DNA of 64,000 bases from Kocuria rhizophila DC2201 (GCF_000010285.1 NC_010617.1:496001-560000); one strand, 5' to 3'. Positions 46,202 to 55,635 are shown, counted from the first letter of the stretch. Numbers and translations: made by a program. Notes: generated by a model from the letters alone, not told the origin.

Positions 46202-46969
46202 ATGACCCTGCTCCCCGACCTGAGCACCCTCGCCTGGGCCGCCCTGGCGGTGAGCGCGGTGCTCGTGGGGTTCTCCAAGACGGCGCTGCCGGGCATCAAC
46301 ACCCTGGCCGTCGCGATCTTCGCAGCCGTTCTTCCCGCCAAGCCGTCCACCGGCGCGCTGCTCCTGCTGCTGATCGTGGGGGACATGTTCGCGCTGTGGA
46401 CCTACCGCAAGCACGCGCACTGGCCCACGCTGGTCCGCATGCTCCCGGCCGTTCTGGTGGGTCTCGCGCTGGGTGCCGTGTTCCTCGCGTTCGCGGGGGA
46501 CTCCCTCGTCCGCCGCGTGATCGGCGTGATGCTGCTGATGCTCATGGCGCTCACGCTCTGGCAGCGTCACCGGGACTCCGCACCCCGGGACGACGATGCC
46601 GCTCCGCCCGCCCCTGCCTCTCGCGCCGTGGCCGCGGGGTACGGCTCGCTGGGCGGGTTCACCACCATGGTCGCCAATGCCGGGGGGCCCGTGATGTCCA
46701 TGTACTTCCTGGCCGCGCGCTTCCCCAAGCACGCGTTCCTGGGCACGGCGGCGTGGTTCTTCGCGGTGATGAACCTGCTGAAGGTCCCGGTATCCGTGGG
46801 GCTCGGGCTCATCACCACGCAGACCCTCGTGCTCGACGCACTGCTGGTCCCCGGCGTGGTGCTCGGTGCCTTCGCGGGGCGGTGGGCGATCACGCGCATC
46901 CGGCAGCGGGTCTTCGACACCGCGGTCATCGTGGTCACGGTGCTGGGGTCGTTGTACCTGCTGGTGTGA
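46202..46969 (+). CDS. TauE/SafE-family membrane exporter
   Basis: A 255-residue protein with about eight helices in two related halves, the layout of the sulfite/sulfonate/organosulfur exporter family. Signature glycines and prolines occur in LVGFSKTALPGINTL and GGFTTMVANAGGPVMSMYF. The substrate cannot be read. A loop near residue 128 reads RDDDAAPPAPAS from a near-copy of the recurring word. GGAAAGGACCTGCC precedes the ATG. It is divergent from menB. Confidence 0.87.
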   Translation: MTLLPDLSTLAWAALAVSAVLVGFSKTALPGINTLAVAIFAAVLPAKPSTGALLLLLIVGDMFALWTYRKHAHWPTLVRMLPAVLVGLALGAVFLAFAGDSLVRRVIGVMLLMLMALTLWQRHRDSAPRDDDAAPPAPASRAVAAGYGSLGGFTTMVANAGGPVMSMYFLAARFPKHAFLGTAAWFFAVMNLLKVPVSVGLGLITTQTLVLDALLVPGVVLGAFAGRWAITRIRQRVFDTAVIVVTVLGSLYLLV

Positions 46970-46990
46970 CCCGGGGTCGGGGCGCTCCGC

Positions 46991-46996
46991 GATACT
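46991..46996 (+). promoter_or_regulatory. -10-like GATACT, leaderless position
   Basis: GATACT ends 7 nt before the ATG at 47004, which has no Shine-Dalgarno. Confidence 0.38.
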
Positions 46997-47003
46997 GGAC
47001 ACC

Positions 47004-49778
47004 ATGCTCACCCCCTTCGACCTGGACCGCATCGGCGCGGGGCTCCCGTTCGCGGAGTCCGTTCCCGAGCTGGAGCGCGCCCTGCGTGGGGGAGTGGCCG
47101 TGGTCCAGGCCCCTCCGGGCACGGGCAAGACCACGGTGGTCCCGCCCGTCGTGGCCAACCTGGTTCTCGCGGAGAGCGGGTCCACGGCCTCACCTGCCGA
47201 GACAGCAGACCCCACCGGTCCAGCGGACGTCGACGACCGCGGTGCGCACGCCTCCTCCGCCACGGCGGGAGCCCCGGGCCAATCGCGCATTTCCACGGAC
47301 ACGGCCGCCCCCGCGCTCGATCCCACCGCCGCCCGCGTCGTCATCGTCCAGCCCCGCCGGGTGGCCGCCCGGGCCGCCGCGCGCCGGCTGGCGGCGCTCA
47401 CGGGAACGGAGCCGGGCGGCGTCGTCGGCTGGAGCGTGCGGGGCGAGCGGAAGACGTCGAAGGCCACGCGCGTGGAGTTCGTGACCCCCGGAATCCTGCT
47501 GCGCCGCCTGCTGCGGGACCCGGAGCTGGCCGGGGCCGCGGCCGTGGTGCTGGACGAGGTGCACGAGCGCGGCGTGGAGTCGGACCTGCTCGTGGGGATG
47601 CTTGCGGAGCTGCGGCAGCTGCGGGAGGACCTCGTGCTCGTGGCGATGTCCGCCACGGTGGAGGCGGAGCGGTTCGCGGGTCTGCTGGGAGGGGAGGCTC
47701 CCGCGCCCGTGGTGGACTGCCCGTCGGCCCTGCACCCGCTCGCGGTCCAGTGGGCGCCGGGCCCGCAGCGTCTCGACGAACGGGGCGTCACCCCCTCGTT
47801 CCTTTCCCACATGGCCCGCACAGCGGCCGACGCACATCGCAGGGCCCTGGCACAGGACCCGTCCGTGGACGCCCTCGTGTTCCTCCCCGGCGCCCGGGAG
47901 GTCTCCCATGTAGCCGCCGAGCTGCGCGGTCTCACCGACGCCGAGGTCCTGGAGCTGCACGGCCAGCTGCCCCCGCGCGAGCAGGACCGCGCCGTGGCGG
48001 GACGCGGGCCGGGGGAGCGCCCGCGCATCGTGGTCACCACGTCCCTCGCGGAGTCCTCGCTCACGGTCAACGGCGTGCGCCTCGTGGTGGACTCCGGGCT
48101 GGCCCGCCAGCCCCGCCGGGACGCCGGGCGCGGGATCTCCGGGCTCGTCACGGTCTCCGCGTCCAAGGCGTCGGCCGAGCAGCGCGCCGGCCGCGCCGCC
48201 CGCCAGGGCCCGGGCACGGTGGTGCGCTGCTACGACGACGCCGCCTGGGGCGCCATGCCCGCCCACACCGTCCCCGAGGTGCGCACCGCGGACCTCACCG
48301 CCGCGTGCCTCGCGCTCGCCGTGTGGGGCTCCCCGGGTGGGGAGGGCATGGCCCTGCCGGACCCGCTGCCGCCCCGGGCCCGCGCGGACGCCGACGCCGA
48401 GCTGGTCCGGCTGGGTGCTGTGGCCGAGGACGGCCGCGCCACGGATCTCGGGCGCCTGCTGGTCTCCCTGCCGGTGGAACCCCGCTGGGGTCGCGCCCTG
48501 CTGGACGGTGCGGACCTCGTGGGCGCCAGAACGGCGGCGGAGGTCATCGCCTCAGTCTCCGACGGCGCCCGCGTGCCCGCCGCGGACATCCCTGCCCTGG
48601 TGCGCGGTCTGCGCTCCTCCCGCGGTGGCGAGTCCACCCGGTGGCGCCGCGAGGTGCAGCGGCTGGAGCGGATGACGGCGCACCCCGCGGCCGGCGGCCC
48701 GGCGGACGGATCCGGGGAGGACACAGACGCGCCGCCCCGCGGGCCGGAACCGGACGTGCCCGCCGAGGTCCGGGAGGGCGTCGTCGTGGGCCTGGCGCGG
48801 CCCGAGTGGATGGCCCGGCGGGCGGACGCCCACGGGGACCAGTGGCTGCTCGCCTCCGGCACGCGCGCTGGGCTTGAGGCCGGGAGCCCGCTGCGCCACC
48901 ACGAGTGGCTGGCCGTCGCCGAACTGACGCGCGCTGCGGGACGGGCCGCCGCGGGTACCGGCGCGGTGATTCGTGCGGCGGCACCCCTTGACCTGCAGCA
49001 CGCGCAGCTCGTCGCGGGTTCGCTCGCGCGCACCGAGACCCGCGCGAGCTTCTCGAACGGGCGTGTGAGCACCCGCGAGGTGCGCGCGGTGGGCGCGATC
49101 GAGCTCTCCGCCACGCCCGTCCGCGCGGACCCGGACACCGCCGTGCCCGCCATCCGCGCCGCGCTCGCCGCCGAGGGCCTGGACCTGCTGCCCTGGGACG
49201 ACGCCGCCCGGGGGCTGCGCGCGCGCCTCGCCCTGCTGCGTCGTCACCTGGGGCAGCCGTGGCCCGCGGTGGACGACGCCGCCCTGCTCGCCCGAGCCGA
49301 GGAGTGGCTGGGCCCCGAGCTGCGGGACGTGGCCCGCGGCGGGTCGCTGCGCTCGGTGCGGGTGGCGGACGCCCTGCGCCGGCTGCTGCCGTGGCCCGAC
49401 GCCGCCCGGCTGGACGAGCTGGCCCCGCGGCGGCTGGACGTGCCCAGCGGGAACACCGCCCGGATCGCCTATCCGGAGGTCTTCGACGAGGATGACCCCG
49501 CCCGCCCGCCCGTGGTGGCCGTGAAGCTCCAGGAGTGCTTCGGCTGGGCGGAGACCCCGCGCGTGGCGGACGGCCGCGTGCCCGTGCAGTTCCACCTGCT
49601 CTCCCCCGGGAAGGCCACGCTGGCCATCACGGAGGACCTCGCCTCGTTCTGGTCCGGGCCCTACGCCCAGGTGCGCGCGGAGATGCGCGGGCGCTACCCC
49701 AAGCACCCCTGGCCCGAGGACCCGTGGAACGCGGTGGCCACCGCCAAGACCTCGCGGGCCCTGCGGCGGGAGGGCTGA
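47004..49778 (+). CDS. hrpB: HrpB-type ATP-dependent DEAH helicase
   Basis: A 924-residue superfamily 2 helicase. Walker A is QAPPGTGKTTVVPPVV, the DEAH-type box DEVHERGVESDLL, motif III VAMSATVEAERF, and motif VI QRAGRAARQGPG; the HrpB-specific C-terminal domain follows. The usual size is about 820-850. Between Walker A and motif Ia (VVIVQPRRVAARAAARRL) there is an unusual disordered insert of about 55 residues rich in Ala, Ser, Thr and Asp. Three copies of the recurring word lie within the gene (48235, 49198, 49273) plus 47416. The biological role of HrpB is poorly defined; RNA or mRNA processing is proposed in E. coli. Confidence 0.9.
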   Translation: MLTPFDLDRIGAGLPFAESVPELERALRGGVAVVQAPPGTGKTTVVPPVVANLVLAESGSTASPAETADPTGPADVDDRGAHASSATAGAPGQSRISTDTAAPALDPTAARVVIVQPRRVAARAAARRLAALTGTEPGGVVGWSVRGERKTSKATRVEFVTPGILLRRLLRDPELAGAAAVVLDEVHERGVESDLLVGMLAELRQLREDLVLVAMSATVEAERFAGLLGGEAPAPVVDCPSALHPLAVQWAPGPQRLDERGVTPSFLSHMARTAADAHRRALAQDPSVDALVFLPGAREVSHVAAELRGLTDAEVLELHGQLPPREQDRAVAGRGPGERPRIVVTTSLAESSLTVNGVRLVVDSGLARQPRRDAGRGISGLVTVSASKASAEQRAGRAARQGPGTVVRCYDDAAWGAMPAHTVPEVRTADLTAACLALAVWGSPGGEGMALPDPLPPRARADADAELVRLGAVAEDGRATDLGRLLVSLPVEPRWGRALLDGADLVGARTAAEVIASVSDGARVPAADIPALVRGLRSSRGGESTRWRREVQRLERMTAHPAAGGPADGSGEDTDAPPRGPEPDVPAEVREGVVVGLARPEWMARRADAHGDQWLLASGTRAGLEAGSPLRHHEWLAVAELTRAAGRAAAGTGAVIRAAAPLDLQHAQLVAGSLARTETRASFSNGRVSTREVRAVGAIELSATPVRADPDTAVPAIRAALAAEGLDLLPWDDAARGLRARLALLRRHLGQPWPAVDDAALLARAEEWLGPELRDVARGGSLRSVRVADALRRLLPWPDAARLDELAPRRLDVPSGNTARIAYPEVFDEDDPARPPVVAVKLQECFGWAETPRVADGRVPVQFHLLSPGKATLAITEDLASFWSGPYAQVRAEMRGRYPKHPWPEDPWNAVATAKTSRALRREG

Positions 49779-49794
49779 GCAGGGGTTCAGGCGC

Positions 49795-49809
49795 GGGGGG
49801 GGGGGGGGG
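49795..49809. repeat. Run of 15 guanines
   Basis: A 15-G homopolymer, 17 bp after the hrpB stop. It is the only homopolymer of this size in the window. It lies outside any coding frame. A sequencing length error is possible. Confidence 0.85.
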
Positions 49810-50279
49810 CCATCGCGTGCCCGGTGTGCGCACGCGGCGGGGCGGTGGGGTCTGGGCGGTCGCGCCGGTCCGGGGCGGGACGGTGCAGGTGGGCGGAGGT
49901 CGCCGACCCGTGACCGCGGAGGCGTTGCGGTGCAGCCGGGACGGCCGTGGACACCGTGTTTGAGATCGACTGTGAGCTGCGTTACGGTGAAGTTTCGCCC
50001 ATTCCCGGAGCGCATCACCACGTGCGCCCCGGGTCCGACCGTTCACCTCACGGCGCGGAAGCACCGGGCAGCACGACTGGCAGACGACCCGCACCGGCCC
50101 CTCATCGTTCAGGCCGGTCCGTGTGATCGGCTGGCCCGCGCCACCCCACCTCACCCGTCACGCCGCACGGGAGGGCCGGAGAGCACCCGCGCAGCCGCGG
50201 CTCACCGCCCGCACGTGCCCGGACACCGAGGCCTGAGGGGGCGTGTCCGTTCTCAGACACAGATCGCGAAGTGACTCTC
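49810..50279. other. Intergenic region, long leader of the CitE-like gene
   Basis: A 470-bp stretch with no convincing gene. Its first third is G-rich (GGGCGG-type repeats). A good promoter-like pair lies at 49960-49988, leaving about 285 nt of leader. I found no known riboswitch core and no obvious hairpin-T-run. Confidence 0.5.
49960..49988 (+). promoter_or_regulatory. Candidate promoter of the CitE-like gene
   Basis: TTGAGA at 49960-49965, a 17-nt spacer, and TACGGT at 49983-49988. It would give an untranslated leader of about 285 nt before the ATG at 50280. Confidence 0.5.
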
Positions 50280-51215
50280 ATGACCACCACCACTGCTGAA
50301 ACCACCATGACCATCGATCCCACCGAGACCCCCGCCGTGGGGCCGGAGCTGGCCCGTTCGTGGCTGCTCGTCAACGGCTCCCACACGTCCCGCTTCGACC
50401 AGGCCGCGCAGAGCGCCGCGGACGCCGTGGTGCTGGACGTCGAGGACTCCGTGGCGCCTGCGGACAAGGCCCAGGCCCGCGAGAACGTGATCGCGTGGCT
50501 CGGTTCCCGCAACCAGGACGGTCAGCTCAACCGCGCGTGGGTGCGCATCAACGGCTTCGGCACCGCGTGGTGGGAGGACGACCTCCGCGCTCTGCGTGAC
50601 GTCCCCGGCCTGGACGGCGTGATGCTGGCTATGACCGAGTCCCCCGAGCACGTGACCCGCACCGCCGAGATGCTGCGCGGCACCCGGATCGTGGCCCTCG
50701 TGGAGACCGCCCGCGGGGTGCAGAACCTGCAGGACATCGCCACCGCGCGCTCCACGTACCGCCTGGCGTTCGGCATCGGCGACTACCGCCGTGACACCGG
50801 CTTCGGCGAGAACCCCATGGCGCTCGCGTACACGCGCTCGCAGTTCACCATCGCGTCCCGCGCCGCGAACCTCCCGGGTCCCATCGACGGCCCGGCGGTG
50901 GGTGCGCTGGGCGCCAAGCTCGCCGAGGCCACGGGCATCACGGACGAGTTCGGCATGACCGGCAAGCTGTGCCTCATGCCCGAGCAGACCGCCACGGTCA
51001 ACGAGGGTCTGTCCCCGTCCCTCAGCGAGCTCTCGTGGGCCACCGAGTTCCTGCAGGAGTTCGAGGAGGACGGCGGCCAGATCCGCAACGGCTCCGACCT
51101 GCCCCGCCTGGCCCGCGCCCGCAAGGTGCTGGGCCTGGCCACGGCGTTCGGCATGCGCCTGCCGGAGGGCTACGACATGCACTTCGAGGCCCCCACGGAC
51201 ACCTACCACTGCTGA
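50280..51215 (+). CDS. CitE-like HpcH/HpaI-family lyase
   Basis: A 311-residue TIM-barrel protein of the citrate lyase beta subunit-like family. WLLVNGSHTSRF and VVLDVEDSVAPADKAQAREN contain the substrate Arg region and acidic metal ligands; VALVETARGVQNL holds the second Glu and FGIGDYRRD the Asp. Stand-alone members cleave or form malyl-CoA, citramalyl-CoA or related beta-hydroxyacyl-CoA thioesters; citrate lyase itself is unlikely because citF and citD are not nearby. ATG at 50280 and GTG at 50271 are both possible, neither with a good ribosome binding site. The gene stands alone behind a long leader. Confidence 0.85.
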   Translation: MTTTTAETTMTIDPTETPAVGPELARSWLLVNGSHTSRFDQAAQSAADAVVLDVEDSVAPADKAQARENVIAWLGSRNQDGQLNRAWVRINGFGTAWWEDDLRALRDVPGLDGVMLAMTESPEHVTRTAEMLRGTRIVALVETARGVQNLQDIATARSTYRLAFGIGDYRRDTGFGENPMALAYTRSQFTIASRAANLPGPIDGPAVGALGAKLAEATGITDEFGMTGKLCLMPEQTATVNEGLSPSLSELSWATEFLQEFEEDGGQIRNGSDLPRLARARKVLGLATAFGMRLPEGYDMHFEAPTDTYHC

Positions 51216-51237
51216 TTCCGCGCGGCGCCCGTCCCCT

Positions 51238-51353
51238 CCCCGTCCGGCACCCGCAGGTCCCCGCGCCGTCCGGTGCCAGCACTTTCCCTCGCCGACGGGG
51301 GGGCGCATCTCTGCCCCGTCGGGCACCCGCGCATCCCCGCGCCGTCGGGCACG
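51238..51353. repeat. Two ~40-bp direct repeats before ldh
   Basis: 51238-51277 and 51314-51353 are about 83-85% identical by eye. Each contains CCCCGTCSGGCACCCGC and CCCCGCGCCGTCSGG. They fill part of the 397-bp gap between the CitE-like gene and ldh, which otherwise shows no gene or clear promoter. They may be binding sites, remnants of a duplication or alternative stems. Confidence 0.65.
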
Positions 51354-51612
51354 GCCGCGGTAGGGGAGTGACGGAGGGCCCCCGGCCCGTGGTTGGGCCC
51401 CGACGGAGACACGCCGCCGCGGAGTGGGCCGCGTCATTGCCTGGCCGGGGGCGACGGCGGAAGATGGTGGCGGGAACGCATTTCGGTGCCATCTGTATCC
51501 GGCCTCGGCCGGGCGCGGAACCGGGAGGCGTTTCCGCCAACCGGACCGTGTTCGCGCCGCCGAGGTGGCCGGGTGCGGCCGGGCCGTCAGCGTCGAATGG
51601 AGAAGTGACCCC

Positions 51613-52581
51613 GTGAGCCCGTCCATCGAAACCACCGTCCGCCGCACCAAGATCGGAATCGTGGGAGCGGGTTCCGTGGGAACCTCCCTGGCCTACGCCG
51701 CGATGATCCGGGGCACGTCCACGGACATCGCCCTCTACGACCTGCAGACCGCCAAGGTGGAGGCCGAGGCACTGGACCTCTCCCACGGCCAGATGTTCGC
51801 CCCGGGTGTCCGGGTGGAGGGCTCGGACGACGTCGCCGTGCTCAAGGACGCGGACATCATATTCGTGACCGCAGGCGCCAAGCAGAAGCCGGGGCAGACC
51901 CGCCTGGACCTGGCCGGTGCCAACACCGCGATCCTCAAGTCGCTGATGCCGCAGCTCGTGGAGCAGGCGCCACAGGCGGTCTTCGTGCTGGTGACCAACC
52001 CGTGCGACGTGCTCACCGTGGTGGCCCAGCAGATCACCGGGCTGCCCCACCAGCGGATCATGAGCTCCGGCACCGTGCTGGACACCTCCCGGCTGCGCTG
52101 GCTGATCGGCAGCGAGGCGCAGGTGAACACCAGCAGCGTGCACGCCTACATCATCGGCGAGCACGGGGACAGCGAGTTCCCCGTGTGGTCCTCCGCGAGC
52201 ATCGGCCAGGTGCCGCTCAGCGAGTGGGAGGTGGACGGGCACCGACCCTTCACCCCCGAGCGCCTGGATGAGCTCAAGGACCAGGTGGTCAACGCCGCGT
52301 ACCGCGTGATCGAGGGCAAGGGCGCCACCAACTACGCGATCGGCCTGGCCGGCGTGCGGATCGCGGAGGCCGTGCTCAAGGACCAGCAGTCGGTGCTGTC
52401 CGTGTCCACGGTGCTCGAGGACTACTACGGCGTGAGCGGCGTGGCCCTGTCCGTGCCGTCCGTGGTGGGGGGCACCGGTGTGGGCCAGCAGCTGCGCATC
52501 CCCATGGGCGAGCCGGAGAAGCAGCAGCTGCGCGCGTCCGCAGAGACCATGCGGGCCTCGCTGCGCGACCTCGGCTTCTGA
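51613..52581 (+). CDS. ldh: L-lactate dehydrogenase
   Basis: A 322-residue NAD-dependent enzyme that interconverts pyruvate and L-lactate. The Rossmann loop is IGIVGAGSVGTSLAYA, the substrate loop AKQKPGQTRLDL, and the catalytic His is in IIGEHGDSEFP. The Gln in the substrate loop, where malate dehydrogenases have Arg, supports lactate. GTG at 51613 is preceded by GGAG about 9 nt away. A 15-bp hairpin terminator begins 39 bp after the stop. Confidence 0.95.
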   Translation: MSPSIETTVRRTKIGIVGAGSVGTSLAYAAMIRGTSTDIALYDLQTAKVEAEALDLSHGQMFAPGVRVEGSDDVAVLKDADIIFVTAGAKQKPGQTRLDLAGANTAILKSLMPQLVEQAPQAVFVLVTNPCDVLTVVAQQITGLPHQRIMSSGTVLDTSRLRWLIGSEAQVNTSSVHAYIIGEHGDSEFPVWSSASIGQVPLSEWEVDGHRPFTPERLDELKDQVVNAAYRVIEGKGATNYAIGLAGVRIAEAVLKDQQSVLSVSTVLEDYYGVSGVALSVPSVVGGTGVGQQLRIPMGEPEKQQLRASAETMRASLRDLGF

Positions 52582-52620
52582 GCCCGCGCACCCCGGGGCA
52601 ACGGGGTCCACGGGAATGAA

Positions 52621-52654
52621 CGACGCCCTCGCACCGTGCGGTGCGAGGGCGTCG
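52621..52654. terminator. Bidirectional hairpin terminator, ldh / putP
   Basis: A perfect 15-bp stem (52621-52635 with 52640-52654) with a 4-nt loop GTGC, lying between the convergent ends of ldh and putP. Confidence 0.82.
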
Positions 52655-52685
52655 TCCGTCTGCGCCGAGGCGCAGGCCGTGGAAC

Positions 52686-54224
52686 TCAGACGGTCCCGGC
52701 AGGAGCGTCGCCGGCAGCGGCGTGCGCGGCGGCCGCGGGATCGGCCTGCTCGGGGTGGTTGACGAGGCGCAGGGTCTCGTCGAACTCGCGGTCGATCTCG
52801 GGGTTCTCACGGTGCGTGAGCAGCGAGACCACGATGCCCACCAGGCCACCCAGGATGAAGCCCGGGATGATCTCGTAGAGGTCGCTCCACGGGGTGTACT
52901 GCCACGTGAAGACCACCAGCGCACCCACCACCATGGCGCTGATGGCGCCCGCGTTGGTGAGCTTGCGCCAGAACAGGCTCATCAGCACCACGGGGCCGAA
53001 GGCGGCACCGAACCCGGCCCACGCGAAGCCCACGAGATCCAGGATGGTGGAGTTCTGCTCCCACGCGAGCCCGGCGGCCACCACGGCCACGAGCAGCACG
53101 CCGCCGCGGCCCAGCCACACCTGCGCCTTGGGGGACGGGGTGCGCTTGGCGGCCAGGTTGTAGAGGTCCTCCACCAGGGCGGAGGAGGAGACGATCAGCT
53201 GCGAGGAGATCGTGGACATCACGGCCGCCAGCACCGCGGCGAGCACGAGGCCCGCGATCAGCGGGTGGAACAGCACCTGGGACATGTCCAGGAAGATGGC
53301 CTCCGGGTCCGTGGGCTCCTGGCCCGGGCGGTTGCCGTAGTAGGCCATGCCCACCAGGGCGGTGCCGATGGCGCCCAGCACCGTGAGGACCATCCAGCCG
53401 ATGCCGATCCGGCGCCCAGACTTGGCGTCCGCGGGGGTGCGCAGCGCCATGAAGCGCACGATGATGTGCGGCTGGCCGAAGTAGCCCAGGCCCCACGCGA
53501 GCGAGGAGATGATGCCCACCGCGGTGCCGCCCGCGAACAGGGACAGCGCGTTGGGGTTCACGTTCTCGATCCGGTTGACCATCTCACCGGGCCCGCCCAC
53601 CAGGAAGATGCCCACGATGGGCACCAGCAGCAGCGCGGCGAGCATCAGCAGACCCTGGAACAGGTCCGTGTAGGACGCCCCCAGGAAGCCGCCGAAGAAC
53701 GTGTAGAGCACGGTCACCCCGGCCACCAGCAGCATGCCCGTGAGGTAGCTGGTGCCGAACGAGGACTGGAAGAACACGCCGCCGGCCACCATGCCGGAGG
53801 ACACGTAGAACGTGAAGAACACCAGGATGATCACGCCGGAGATCACGCGCAGGATCCGGGTGTTGCCCTTGAGCCGGTTGTCCAGGAAGGAGGGGATGGT
53901 GATGGAGTTGTGGGAGACCTCCGTGTACGCGCGCAGCCGCGGCGCCACGATCTTCCAGTTGACCCACGCACCGGCGGTCAGGCCGATGGCCAGCCACGCC
54001 TCCACCAGCCCGGAGAGGTACACCGCACCGGGCAGGCCCATGAGCAGCCACCCGGACATGTCCGACGCCCCGGCGGACAGTGCCGCCACACCGGGCTTGA
54101 GGTTGCGCCCGCCCAGCATGTAGTCGTCGAGGTTCTTGGTCTTGCTGTTGGCCCACAGGCCGATGCAGATCATGGCGATGAAGTACGCCAGGATCGCCAT
54201 GAGTTGGTACGCCTGATCGGACAT
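52686..54224 (-). CDS. putP: Sodium/proline symporter
   Basis: A 512-residue sodium:solute symporter with about 13 helices. ALSAGASDMSGWLLMGLPGA is the signature of PutP proline carriers, and GWMVLTVLGAIGTALVGM and AAVLAAVMSTISSQLIVSSS fit the core of the LeuT-like fold with the sodium-site Ser/Thr residues. The start at 54224 has GGAAGG 8 nt upstream. proC is elsewhere in the window, but no proline oxidation gene accompanies putP, so it may serve osmoprotection as well as nutrition. Confidence 0.95.
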   Translation of the reverse strand: MSDQAYQLMAILAYFIAMICIGLWANSKTKNLDDYMLGGRNLKPGVAALSAGASDMSGWLLMGLPGAVYLSGLVEAWLAIGLTAGAWVNWKIVAPRLRAYTEVSHNSITIPSFLDNRLKGNTRILRVISGVIILVFFTFYVSSGMVAGGVFFQSSFGTSYLTGMLLVAGVTVLYTFFGGFLGASYTDLFQGLLMLAALLLVPIVGIFLVGGPGEMVNRIENVNPNALSLFAGGTAVGIISSLAWGLGYFGQPHIIVRFMALRTPADAKSGRRIGIGWMVLTVLGAIGTALVGMAYYGNRPGQEPTDPEAIFLDMSQVLFHPLIAGLVLAAVLAAVMSTISSQLIVSSSALVEDLYNLAAKRTPSPKAQVWLGRGGVLLVAVVAAGLAWEQNSTILDLVGFAWAGFGAAFGPVVLMSLFWRKLTNAGAISAMVVGALVVFTWQYTPWSDLYEIIPGFILGGLVGIVVSLLTHRENPEIDREFDETLRLVNHPEQADPAAAAHAAAGDAPAGTV

Positions 54225-54511
54225 ACGCGTGCCTTCCGGTACGGGATCGTTGGACTGCGCCCACTGTATAGGGGTGTGAGCATCCACCGGGATTCATGAA
54301 GTGAGCTACGTCACCATGATACGGTTCGCCACCGCTCGCCAGGGCCGGGCCGCAGACCGCAGGTGTCTCGGCCCTCCGCTCGCGGGAATCGCGCCTCGCC
54401 GGGCGTCGTCACCGCCGTGCTGCTGCCGCGTCGAGGTGGGAGCGCAGCTGGGCCGGGGTGAGGGGAAGGCTTCCCTGCGCGGCAGCCACGCCCCGCCGCG
54501 GCACGTGCCCC

Positions 54512-55444
54512 TCAGGTGCCGCGCACATCCGGCCAGGGCTTGAAGGTGGTGGGCTCCCGGTTCCAGCTCGGCGGATCCCAGTGCTCCAACACGTCCGCGG
54601 CGGTGCGGACCGGGTGGGTGATCCCCAGGGAGCGGGCCAGCCACCCCACCACGTCCTGCGCCGTGTACCCCAGCTCCTGCAGCTCCCGCAGGGTCACGGC
54701 GCCGTCCCGCTTGGCCAGCCGGTCCCCGGAGGGCCCGAGCACCAGGGGCACGTGCGCGTACTCCGGGACCTCGTAGCCCATGAGCTCCGCCAGGTACGCC
54801 TGGCGGGGAGCGGAGGGCAGCAGGTCGTCCCCGCGCACCACCTGGTCCACGCCCTGCTCGGCGTCGTCCACCACCACCGCCAGGTTGTAGGCGGGCGTGC
54901 CGTCGTTGCGCACCAGCACCATGTCGTCCACGGCACCCGTGAACTCGCCCGCAAAGCTGTCGTGCACGGTGAACTCACGCACCCCGGCGCGGAGCCGCAC
55001 GGCGGGAGGGCGCTCCGTGCGGCGTCGTTCCCGCTGGGTGTCGGTCAGCTCCCGGCACGTGCCCGGGTAGGCGCCCGGGATGCCGTGGGGTGCGGAAGCC
55101 GCCGCGTGGATCTCCTTGCGCGTGCAGAAGCACTCGTAGGTGAGGCCCGCCTCCGTGAGGGCGCGCACCCGGTCCAGGAACACGGGGATGCGCTCGGACT
55201 GGACGTCCACGGGCCCGTCCCAGTCCAGGCCGATGGACCGCAGGTCCTCGACGTTGCGCTCGGCGGCGCCCCGCTTCACCCGGTCCAGGTCCTCCACGCG
55301 CAGCAGGAAACGACGCCCGGTGGCGCGCGCGAAACCCCACGCGGCCAGGGCGGTGCGCAGGTTGCCCAGGTGCAGGTCCCCGGACGGCGACGGCGCGAAG
55401 CGGCCCGCGGGGGCAGGGGCGGTCTCGGGGTGGCGGGCAGTCAC
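54512..55444 (-). CDS. gluQ: Glutamyl-Q tRNA(Asp) synthetase
   Basis: A 310-residue truncated glutamyl-tRNA synthetase without an anticodon-binding domain. It charges glutamate to queuosine in tRNA(Asp). The HIGH-like motif is FAPSPSGDLHLGNL and the KMSKS-like GDRLAKRDGAV. A zinc site is suggested by YECFCTRKE and YPGTC with a third position in between. The GTG at 55444 gives a normal N-terminus. It is far from tRNA modification genes. Confidence 0.92.
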   Translation of the reverse strand: MTARHPETAPAPAGRFAPSPSGDLHLGNLRTALAAWGFARATGRRFLLRVEDLDRVKRGAAERNVEDLRSIGLDWDGPVDVQSERIPVFLDRVRALTEAGLTYECFCTRKEIHAAASAPHGIPGAYPGTCRELTDTQRERRRTERPPAVRLRAGVREFTVHDSFAGEFTGAVDDMVLVRNDGTPAYNLAVVVDDAEQGVDQVVRGDDLLPSAPRQAYLAELMGYEVPEYAHVPLVLGPSGDRLAKRDGAVTLRELQELGYTAQDVVGWLARSLGITHPVRTAADVLEHWDPPSWNREPTTFKPWPDVRGT

Positions 55445-55622
55445 GCGAGAGACAGTAGCACCGGCGGCCAGCGGGCCGGCAGGGGGGGAACCGTGGCCCC
55501 CCACCGGCCCGGTGCGCAGGCCCTCACCAGCCCGGCGTGCAGGCCCGCACCACGCGCCCTGCGGCCCGGTACCCGGGGCCCGCGGGCCTCCAGCGGATGC
55601 GGGACCGGTAGTGCGTTACGGA

Positions 55623-55628
55623 TAGAAT
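55623..55628 (+). promoter_or_regulatory. -10-like TAGAAT, leaderless position
   Basis: TAGAAT ends 7 nt before the ATG at 55636. An earlier in-frame ATG at 55627 overlaps the hexamer, so 55636 is the more likely start. Confidence 0.42.
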
Positions 55629-55635
55629 GAAGGTC

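Noticed and set aside
49810-50279. Riboswitch in the CitE-like leader
   Set aside because: No known aptamer core or terminator/antiterminator pair could be recognised. Kept only as a long leader.
51238-51353. CRISPR-like repeats
   Set aside because: Only two imperfect 40-bp copies with one 36-bp gap and no cas genes; not an array.
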